From contig PBIL01000008.1 in assembly GCA_002720475.1 (NCBI GenBank), positions 1-64,000 on the forward strand: DNA of 64,000 nt, in the 5' to 3' direction. A program made the translations under genes and the position numbers. The notes under the pieces were generated by a model. It saw only the letters and a list, made by a program, of their open reading frames with translations. It searched no databases and was not told the origin of the DNA. Positions 8,289 through 16,554 of this stretch are shown here, piece after piece. The first letter of the stretch is position 1. The number at the start of each line of letters is the position of its first letter. Origin of the DNA: Roseovarius sp. (GTDB taxonomy: Bacteria > Pseudomonadota > Alphaproteobacteria > Rhodobacterales > Rhodobacteraceae).

Positions 8289-8915
8289 ATGAATGAGATG
8301 CAAAGTGTGCGCCACGGCGCACAGATTTCCGATGCATCCGAACAGCTCGAAGAAATTGCTCAGGAAATTGAGAGCATACAGGCTACGGCGGTCATTCGCA
8401 TTGGTGATCGGCCAGCGCCTGATCGAGGCGAAGGCCCGCCTTCCTCACGGCAAGTTCCTGCCGTGGATCGAAAGCGAGTTCCGGATGAGCGACTGGACGG
8501 CGCAGAATATGATGCGCGTCGCCAAGAGCTTCGCGGGCAAATCCGAGATGATCACGGATTTAGCGCCTTCCGCCCTTTACGCCCTCGCCGCCCCCTCGAC
8601 GAAAGTGTCCGACACGGCGGACACCTTTGGGGATAAATGCGCCACGGTGGCGCATTTGAGCGTCCGCGCCCTCTACGCCCTCGCCGCCAGCTGACAAAGG
8701 ATCAGCGCCGTGAGCTGTGGGCTGCAATGCGCGCCGAAGGCATGTCCTACCGCCAGATCGCGGAGGTGGATGGGACGGCGAGCAAGGATACCGTTCAACG
8801 CGATCTGTCTGCTGTCTCAAATGAGACACCTGAAAAGATCACCGGCGCTGACGGCAGGTCGAGGCCATGTATCGTTTTTCGGGATGGTGGGTATTTGGCA
8901 AGCGGTTTTGACTGA
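8289..8915 (+). pseudogene. Frameshifted DUF3102 / helix-turn-helix gene
   Basis: Three pieces of one protein lie in two alternating frames. Frame A from ATG 8289 gives a helical start EQLEEIAQEIESIQATAVIRIG. The next part, GQRLIEAKARLPHGKFLPWI through two ALYALAA repeats to a TGA at 8692, is one base off. The last part, LTKDQRRELWAAMRAEGMSYRQIAE with a helix-turn-helix and GADGRSRP, returns to the first frame. DUF3102 proteins of alphaproteobacterial plasmids and phages carry all three in a single frame, as I remember them. Lesions are near 8400-8412 and 8683-8692. Either the gene is dead or the sequence has errors. Confidence 0.65.
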
Positions 8916-8958
8916 AATCCCGTAAATATCTGATTATAAACAGAAATTTGGGATCAAG

Positions 8959-8999
8959 TGGCGGACCGAGGAGGATTCGAACCCCCGACCCCTTGATTC
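8959..8999. other. Probable integration site in the tRNA-Arg 3' half
   Basis: Phage and satellite integrases commonly recombine in the T-arm to 3' end of tRNA genes. Here island sequence begins directly after the encoded CCA (8958 and below) and host genes begin on the other side. The matching repeat that would mark the far end of the island is not in the window, so the exact core cannot be defined. Confidence 0.45.
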
Positions 9000-9035
9000 G
9001 TAGTCAAGTACTCTATCCAGCTGAGCTATCGGTCC
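8959..9035 (-). tRNA. tRNA-Arg (anticodon ACG)
   Basis: The minus strand gives a 77-base cloverleaf with acceptor GGACCGA / TCGGTCC, D-loop AGCTCAGCTGGATAGAGT, anticodon arm CTTGA-CTACGAA-TCAAG with ACG at positions 34-36 (read as ICG after deamination), T-arm GGTTCGAATCC, discriminator G and an encoded CCA. Its 3' end abuts the phage-derived island, so it is very likely the attachment site and the island restores an intact 3' end. Confidence 0.97.
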
Positions 9036-9092
9036 GTCGAGGGCAGCGTGTAGCCCCTGCCGCGCGGCGATGCAAGGGGCAGGGGGAAAGAT

Positions 9093-10484
9093 TTATGACA
9101 GCCCGGCGAAATTTCCCTTGGGCAGGGTGATGCAGAAGGCGGTGCCGGTCTCGTCGCTGCGCTCGAGCATGAGCGCGCCGCCATGCCCGCGCATCAGCTC
9201 GGCGGCGATGGTCAGGCCGAGCCCGGTGCCGCCCTTGCTGGCCCCGCCCTGGAACGGCTTGAAGAGATGCGCGCGCGCCTTTGGCGGCAGGCCGGGGCCG
9301 TTATCCTCCACCCGGATGATCCATTCGCCGGCGTCCTCGGCGGCGCTGACGGTGACGCTGCCCGGCGCGCCGCTGCGCAGGATCGCCTGGCGCGCGTTGC
9401 GCACCAGGTTCGACAGCACCCGGTAGAGCTGTTCGCCGTCCGCCAGCAGCACCAGCTCGTCCGGTACCGCGTTCACGAGGCGCAGATCCTGGCCCTCGGC
9501 GGCGAGCGTCTCGTTCTCCAGCACATCGGCCACCAGGTCGTGCAGGTGATGGCGCGCGAGCGTCGGCGCGGGCTCCTCGGCCTTGCCATAGGCGAGCGTC
9601 GCCTCGCACAGATGCACCGCGCGGGTGAGCGAATTGACCAGCTTGGGGGCCATGCGCCGGACGGTCGGATCCTCGCTCATCTCGATCCGGTCGGTAAAGA
9701 TCTGCGCCGAGGTGAGGATGTTGCGCAGGTCGTGGCTGACCTTGGCCACCGCGCCGCCAAGCTGGGCGAGGTGATCCTTCTGCTTGAGCGCGGCGGTGAG
9801 CTGGGTCTGCAGCGATTGCAGGCTTTCCTCGGCCTCGCGCAGCTCGGTGATCCGCGACGCCGGTTTCATCACCAGCCGCGCATCCTCGGGATTGGCGGCG
9901 TAATCGAGCATGTTGCGCACCACGCGCCGGATCGGTCGCACGAGAAAGCACTGCACGACGATGAAGAGCAGCGTCGCGGTGAAGACCGAGATCACCAGCG
10001 ACAGCCACAGGATCCGCAGCCCGTAATCGATCATCGCCGCGCGCAGACCGGCGGTGTCGAGCGTGATCTCGATCTGCAGCCCGCCCATGCGCACGGGCTC
10101 TCCGATGACGCGGATCACCTCGGGCCGGGACGTGACCAGCCGCCGCATCGCGTCACGGATGAGGGTCAGCGCGGGCGCATCGCGCAGATCGAAGCTCCGG
10201 CTGACAGGTGCGGGCACCGGCGAGGACAGGACCAGCTGGCGCGCCTCGTCGCGTGCCAGCACCACGTTGAACACTTCGGCGTTGCGCAGAAGCTCGTCCT
10301 GGAGTTCGGGCGTCACCTCGCCCTCGGCCAGCAGCACGAGCGAGGCGATCTGCGCCCGTTCCAGCCGGTCGAGCAGGAACTGCTCGCGGAACCGCGCGAT
10401 GGAGGGCACGAAGATCAGCACCTCGGCCAGCATCACGAAGATGGCCGTGAGGATCAGGAAGCGTCCCGAAAGCGATCTGAACAC
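9093..10484 (-). CDS. Membrane sensor histidine kinase
   Basis: The product has 463 residues. Two transmembrane helices (about 9-29 and 158-181) flank a periplasmic sensor loop of about 130 residues. A HAMP-like linker and coiled coil (about 182-240) lead to the phospho-acceptor His251 in KVSHDLRN. An ATPase domain follows, with NLVRNARQA (N box), VEDNGPGLP (G1) and GGTGLGLTIA (G2). It is the last gene of an operon with a TVP38 protein and a flavin oxidoreductase, 21 bases after the latter. No response regulator is adjacent, so its partner and signal are unknown. Confidence 0.9.
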   Translation of the reverse strand: MFRSLSGRFLILTAIFVMLAEVLIFVPSIARFREQFLLDRLERAQIASLVLLAEGEVTPELQDELLRNAEVFNVVLARDEARQLVLSSPVPAPVSRSFDLRDAPALTLIRDAMRRLVTSRPEVIRVIGEPVRMGGLQIEITLDTAGLRAAMIDYGLRILWLSLVISVFTATLLFIVVQCFLVRPIRRVVRNMLDYAANPEDARLVMKPASRITELREAEESLQSLQTQLTAALKQKDHLAQLGGAVAKVSHDLRNILTSAQIFTDRIEMSEDPTVRRMAPKLVNSLTRAVHLCEATLAYGKAEEPAPTLARHHLHDLVADVLENETLAAEGQDLRLVNAVPDELVLLADGEQLYRVLSNLVRNARQAILRSGAPGSVTVSAAEDAGEWIIRVEDNGPGLPPKARAHLFKPFQGGASKGGTGLGLTIAAELMRGHGGALMLERSDETGTAFCITLPKGNFAGLS

Positions 10485-10505
10485 GCGCGCCCTCCTTGGC
10501 CCCGG

Positions 10506-11924
10506 TCAGGGCAGCCAGCGTTGCACGAGCCCCACCAGCCGCTTCACCATAGGGCTATCGAACAGCCTTGGCGAGAAATAGGCCCCGGCGGCGCGCTTGT
10601 TGATCTCGGCCAGGGTGGGGTAGGGCGCGACCATGTTGGCCACATGCTTCATCTTCAGCCGGTTGGCGAGGATGAAGGCCCAGAGCGCGATCAGCTCGCC
10701 CGCCTGTGCGCCCACGATGGAGACGCCGACAGGCCGCCCGCGCACCACCATCACCTTGATGAACCCTTCGGTCTTGCGCTCGGCGATGGCGCGGTCGTTG
10801 TGACTGTAGGGAAAGCGCACCACCTCGAGATTGCCGCCATGTGTCTCGCGCGCCTGCGCCTCGGTCAGGCCCACCTGCGCCAGTTCCGGATCGGTATAGG
10901 TGGCCCAGGGGATATGATCCGTGCGGTTTTTCGCGGGCAGGCCAAGAAGCGCCTGGCGGATGATCAGCCCCGCCTGGTAGCCCGCCACATGGGTGAATTG
11001 CAGCCCGCCCGCCACGTCGCCGATGGCATGGACCCGGCGGTTGGTGGTGCGCATCGACGCATCCACCCTGATGCCGCGCCCGGTGGTCTCGATGCCCGCG
11101 GCCTCGAGGTCGAGCCGGTCGGTATTGGCGCGCCGTCCCACCGCCATCAGAAGGTGAGAGCCGCGAAACACGCGCCCGTCGCGGGCCTCGACCTCGATCG
11201 CGCCGGCCTCACCGCGAATCGCCGCCGCCATCGCGTCTTCGGCAATCTCGATGCCTTCCTCGGCGAAGCGGTCGCGCAGCACCTGCACCAGTTCGGGATC
11301 GTCCTGGCCCAGCACCCTGGCCCCCTCGATCACCGTGACGGCACAGCCCAGCCGCCGGTGCGCCTGCGCCAGTTCCATGCCGATGGGGCCGCCGCCGATC
11401 ACCAGAAGATGCTCGGGCCGCTCGCGCAGATCGAAGATCGTCTCGTTGGTCTCGAAAGGCACGGTGTCGAGCCCGGGGATCGGCGGCACGAGCGGCGAGG
11501 AGCCGGTGGCGATGACGATACGGCGCGCGGTGATCAGGTGGTCGCCCGCCCGGACCTCGGTGGGCGAGACGAAGCGGCCATAGTCGCGGATCACCCGCAC
11601 GCCGAGCCCCTCGAACCGTTCCTGGCTGTCCACCGGTGCGATCTGCGCGATCACCGCCGCGACGTGATCCTTGGCAGCGGCGTAATCCACCTGCGGGGTG
11701 ACGGAGGCCACACCGTATTTCGCCGCCTGCGCCTGGGCATGGGCGGCCTTGCCACTGGCGATCAGTGCCTTCGAGGGCACGCAGCCGAAATTGAGGCAAT
11801 CCCCGCCCATCCGGTGCCCTTCGAGCAGGATGACGCGCGCGCCCATCTGCACCGCGCCCGCGGCCACGGACAGCCCGCCCGAGCCGGCCCCGATGACCAG
11901 CAGATCGGTATCGAGTTTCTGCAT
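10506..11924 (-). CDS. FAD-dependent pyridine nucleotide-disulfide oxidoreductase
   Basis: The product has 472 residues of the dihydrolipoamide dehydrogenase/mercuric reductase superfamily. FAD binds at GAGSGG (12-17), the redox-active disulfide is C43-x4-C48 in GGDCLNFGCVPSK, and the NAD(P)H site is IGGGPIGMELA. The C-terminal dimer region reads VAPYPTLAEI, where lipoamide dehydrogenase has the catalytic His of HxHPTxxE, so the electron acceptor is probably not lipoamide. No N-terminal mercury-binding domain is present. It follows the TVP38 gene by 2 bases, a pairing also seen as a gene fusion in some bacteria. Its substrate is unknown. Confidence 0.88.
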   Translation of the reverse strand: MQKLDTDLLVIGAGSGGLSVAAGAVQMGARVILLEGHRMGGDCLNFGCVPSKALIASGKAAHAQAQAAKYGVASVTPQVDYAAAKDHVAAVIAQIAPVDSQERFEGLGVRVIRDYGRFVSPTEVRAGDHLITARRIVIATGSSPLVPPIPGLDTVPFETNETIFDLRERPEHLLVIGGGPIGMELAQAHRRLGCAVTVIEGARVLGQDDPELVQVLRDRFAEEGIEIAEDAMAAAIRGEAGAIEVEARDGRVFRGSHLLMAVGRRANTDRLDLEAAGIETTGRGIRVDASMRTTNRRVHAIGDVAGGLQFTHVAGYQAGLIIRQALLGLPAKNRTDHIPWATYTDPELAQVGLTEAQARETHGGNLEVVRFPYSHNDRAIAERKTEGFIKVMVVRGRPVGVSIVGAQAGELIALWAFILANRLKMKHVANMVAPYPTLAEINKRAAGAYFSPRLFDSPMVKRLVGLVQRWLP

Positions 11925-11926
11925 GT

Positions 11927-12670
11927 TCAGATATTCCTTCTACCCCGAATGGCCTTGATCACGATGGGCAGCGCCGCGAGTGCCGCCAGCCCGAGTATGG
12001 GGCCGATGATCTGTGGCTCCCACAGAAGCGAGAGATCCGGGCTCTCGCCGCGGTCGAACACCTCGCCCAGCCCGACGCCGATCCAGGTGAAGACGATCGC
12101 GCCCGGGATGATTCCCAGAACCGTTGTGAGCGCGAAATTGGCAAAGCGCACGCCCACCAGCGCAGGCACCAGGTTCGCCACGAAGAACGGCACCGCAGGC
12201 ACCAGCCGCATGAGCAGAAGCACGCTGATCTCGTGCTCGTGCAGGCCCTGCTTGAGCCGCTTGAGCGTGCCTTCCGATGTCTCGATCCGGGCGGCCAGCG
12301 CGCGCCCGAGCCCGGCGCGCGCCGCGAGAAAGATCGCCACCGCCCCGAGCGAGGCGGCCAGCACATTGAGGGCCGTGCCGAGACCCAGACCGAAGAGAAA
12401 CCCGCCCGTGACAGAGGCCACCGCCGCGCCGGGCAGCGAAAAGGCCACGATCAGCACATAGACCCCGACGAAGCCAAGCGCCAGAATTTCGAAATGGCTG
12501 TCACGAAGGGCCAGAAGCGCCTCGCGGTGGTCGCGCAGCGTGTCGAAGGTGAGGTAGTCGCGCAGCGTGACCGCGCCGATCACCGCCACGGCAAGAATGA
12601 CCGCCAGCGGCAGGTGGCGAAGCAGGCCGCTCTTGCGCCGCGCGGGCGCGGGGGTGGTGGTCTGATCCAT
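11927..12670 (-). CDS. TVP38/TMEM64 family (DedA/VTT) membrane protein
   Basis: The product has 247 residues from ATG 12670. After a short basic N-terminus it has about six hydrophobic segments, including the VTT-domain core SLPGAAVASVTGGFLFG and RLVPAVPFFVANLVPALVGV. Members sit in the inner membrane and are linked to lipid scrambling or proton-coupled transport. It is the first gene of an operon with the oxidoreductase and histidine kinase. It is divergent from rpmH across 258 bases. Confidence 0.88.
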   Translation of the reverse strand: MDQTTTPAPARRKSGLLRHLPLAVILAVAVIGAVTLRDYLTFDTLRDHREALLALRDSHFEILALGFVGVYVLIVAFSLPGAAVASVTGGFLFGLGLGTALNVLAASLGAVAIFLAARAGLGRALAARIETSEGTLKRLKQGLHEHEISVLLLMRLVPAVPFFVANLVPALVGVRFANFALTTVLGIIPGAIVFTWIGVGLGEVFDRGESPDLSLLWEPQIIGPILGLAALAALPIVIKAIRGRRNI

Positions 12671-12827
12671 GTCGTCTCCGGTGCTGCCTGTCACTGCCCC
12701 TAGATGCATGGTCGCGGGCAGGCGCGCCAGTGGCTTCACGAGGGGGTGATCACGGGTGAGTCGGGACGCCGATCCTGTAACATGGCGGCGCGGCGGTTCG
12801 GCGGCGCGAAAACCGGCGGCCGGGGGT

Positions 12828-12856
12828 TTGACTTGGCCGCGCACCCTCTCTATAGA
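12828..12856 (+). promoter_or_regulatory. Sigma-70 promoter of rpmH
   Basis: TTGACT (12828-12833), a 17-base spacer and TATAGA (12851-12856) form a near-consensus promoter 72 bases upstream of rpmH. It would drive rpmH-rnpA-yidD. The rest of the 258-base gap back to 12671 shows no gene. Confidence 0.75.
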
Positions 12857-12928
12857 GCGGGCTTCAGATGAATTCGGGCCGGGCGCGATTCCAGCGACCG
12901 CCGCCCGCCCAGGACCGGAGACGGAGCG

Positions 12929-13063
12929 ATGAAACGCACCTATCAACCCTCGAACCTCGTGCGCAAGCGCCGTCACGGGTTCCGCGCGCGCATGGCAACC
13001 AAGGGCGGCCGCAAGGTTCTCAATGCCCGCCGCGCCCGTGGCCGCAAGGTGCTGAGCGCGTAA
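12929..13063 (+). CDS. rpmH: 50S ribosomal protein L34
   Basis: The 44-residue product starts [19 protein letters not shown] and ends [10 protein letters not shown], the almost invariant L34 sequence. It binds 23S rRNA in the large subunit. The length is exactly that of the family. A GGAG ribosome site lies upstream. It leads the rpmH-rnpA-yidD cluster; the rnpA start is 16 bases after the stop. Confidence 0.98.
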   Translation: MKRTYQPSNLVRKRRHGFRARMATKGGRKVLNARRARGRKVLSA

Positions 13064-13079
13064 GCGCCAGCATTTCCAG

Positions 13080-13489
13080 ATGATTTCGACGCCGCCGGAG
13101 GCCCCTGACATCGGTGCAGGGAAGACGCCCCCGGCGGCGTCGGCATGTGCGCCGGTCGTGGAGGTGATGCGCAAGCGCGCCGATTTCCTCGCCTGCGCGC
13201 GGGCGCGCCGTCAGGGCACCGGCACGATGCTGGTGCAGGGGCGCGACCGGTGCGACGGCACGGCGCTGATCCGCGTGGGCTTTACCTGTTCGAAGAAGGT
13301 CGGCAATGCCGTCACCCGCAACCGCGCGAAGCGGCGGCTGCGCGCCCTCGCGCGCGAGCTCATCCCCGTGGTCGGTCGGCCGGGATGGGATTACGTGCTG
13401 ATCGGGCGCGCCGAGGCGACCGCCACGCGCCCCTATGACGAGCTGCGCCGCGACCTGGCCCATGCCCTGCGCCGGCTGGGGCCGGACAA

Positions 13490-13493
<4 letters not shown>
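13080..13493 (+). CDS. rnpA: Ribonuclease P protein component
   Basis: The product has 137 residues and assists the RNase P RNA in removing tRNA 5' leaders. The family signature is [25 protein letters not shown], which contains the RNR motif. The first 29 or so residues (rich in Pro and Ala) are an extension before RKRADFLAC, common in Rhodobacterales; an internal start near 13167 would remove it. The stop overlaps yidD (ATGA at 13490). Confidence 0.95.
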
Positions 13494-15248
<1,755 letters not shown>

Positions 15249-15287
15249 CCTTTGCAGCAACTTGCGCGGCGAAGTTAAGAGATTTGC

Positions 15288-16454
15288 ATGACCCCGGGTG
15301 CCCGCGTCTCCGCCGCGATCAGCGTGCTTGACGCGATCCTTGCGGGCGTGCCCGCCGAACGCGCGCTGACCAACTGGGCGCGCGGGGCGCGCTATGCCGG
15401 ATCGGGCGACCGTGCGGCGGTGCGCGATCATGTCTTCGGCGCACTGCGCTGCCTGCGCTCCTTCGGCGCGCTTGGCGGCGGCACGGACGGGCGCGCGATC
15501 CTGCTTGGCAGCTTGCGCGCACAAGGCATTGATCCGGAAACGATCTTTACCGGAACGGGCCACGATCCCGCGCCGCTTTCCGAGGTCGAGCGGCGGGCAG
15601 GGCGCGCGCCCACGGAGAGCGAGGCGCGCGACCTTCCCGATTGGCTCTGGCCGCGGTTCCGCGCCGCGCTTGGCGAGGCGGCGGGAGCGGCGGCCGAGGC
15701 GCTGCGCCACCGCGCGCCGATCTGCCTGCGGGTCAATGCCCGGCGGCTTTCGCGCGCCGAAGCGCAGGCACGCCTTGCGCGGGAAGGCATCGGAACCACG
15801 CCGGTGCAGGATCGCAACTTTGCCTTGCAGGTTACGGAAGGGGAAAGGAAAATCGCGCAATCCCCCACCTATCGGGAGGGGCTGGTGGAACTTCAGGATG
15901 CCAGCAGTCAGGCGGCGATGGAGGCGCTTGCCCTGCCATCCGGCGCGCGCGTGCTCGATTACTGCGCGGGCGGGGGCGGCAAGACCCTGGCGCTGGCCGC
16001 GCGGCTCGATGGTGTCTGGTTCGCCCATGACGCGGATCCGGGGCGCATGACGGATCTGCCCGCGCGCGCGGGGCGGGCCGGGAGCGATGTGCGCATCTGC
16101 GGCGCGGAGATGCTGCGCGATCTGTCCCCGTTCGACGCGGTCCTGTGCGATGTGCCCTGTTCGGGCTCGGGCACCTGGCGGCGCGCGCCACAGGCAAAGT
16201 GGACCCTGACGCCCGAGGCGCTCGCGGATCTCGTGCGTCGGCAGGACGGCATCCTGCGCCGCGCCGCCGAACTCGTGCGGCCGGGCGGGCAGATGATCTA
16301 TACCACCTGCTCGGTTCTGGCGGAGGAAAACGAGGCGGTGGTGGCAGGGTTTGCCGCCGCCTCGAAGGGCTGGCGCGTGACCGCCCGGCGGCGCTGGCCC
16401 GTCAGCACCATGGGCGATGGCTTCTTCCTGGCACAGCTTTGCCGAGAGGAATGA
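15288..16454 (+). CDS. RsmB/NOP-family rRNA (cytosine-5) methyltransferase
   Basis: The product has 388 residues. The N-terminal part resembles the NusB-like RNA-binding region of RsmB, and the C-terminal half is a Rossmann methyltransferase with SAM loop DYCAGGGGKTLALAA. Of the two motif cysteines, that in DVPCSGSGTWRR is in motif IV and that in YTTCSVLAEENE in motif VI, the latter being the nucleophile. It probably methylates 16S rRNA C967 or a related site. It lies 39 bases after guaB. Confidence 0.88.
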   Translation: MTPGARVSAAISVLDAILAGVPAERALTNWARGARYAGSGDRAAVRDHVFGALRCLRSFGALGGGTDGRAILLGSLRAQGIDPETIFTGTGHDPAPLSEVERRAGRAPTESEARDLPDWLWPRFRAALGEAAGAAAEALRHRAPICLRVNARRLSRAEAQARLAREGIGTTPVQDRNFALQVTEGERKIAQSPTYREGLVELQDASSQAAMEALALPSGARVLDYCAGGGGKTLALAARLDGVWFAHDADPGRMTDLPARAGRAGSDVRICGAEMLRDLSPFDAVLCDVPCSGSGTWRRAPQAKWTLTPEALADLVRRQDGILRRAAELVRPGGQMIYTTCSVLAEENEAVVAGFAAASKGWRVTARRRWPVSTMGDGFFLAQLCREE

Positions 16455-16491
16455 CAGAAGGTGCAATCTTGACGCGATTTCCGGGCTGGCC

Positions 16492-16506
16492 TTAAGTCTC
16501 TCTTAA
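16492..16506 (+). promoter_or_regulatory. Perfect CtrA box upstream of cckA
   Basis: TTAAGTCTCTCTTAA matches the CtrA consensus TTAA-N7-TTAA exactly and lies inside a longer palindrome, CCTTAAG-TCTCT-CTTAAGG (16490-16508). It is 48 bases upstream of the GTG start of the CckA-type kinase. A TTGACG sequence at about 16469 could be the matching -35. Occupancy by CtrA would close a feedback loop on its own kinase. Confidence 0.6.
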
Positions 16507-16554
16507 GGCTTTGCGGGCAGGCTCTGCGCAAGGCGGAGACGAAAGGCGCGTCAG

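Noticed and set aside
1319..8915. A Rhodobacter-type gene transfer agent cluster
   Set aside because: The gene order differs, tail genes are absent, and the module sits at a tRNA integration site, unlike the roughly 15-kb GTA cluster.
9183..12461. A 1092-codon plus-strand ORF across three minus-strand genes
   Set aside because: It is the mirror of a GC-rich codon pattern opposite the kinase, oxidoreductase and TVP38 genes. Its translation is rich in His, Arg and Gly and resembles no family.
12671..13063. A chromosomal origin near rpmH
   Set aside because: In many bacteria rpmH lies beside dnaA and oriC, but there is no dnaA, DnaA-box cluster or AT-rich unwinding region here, and alphaproteobacterial origins lie elsewhere.
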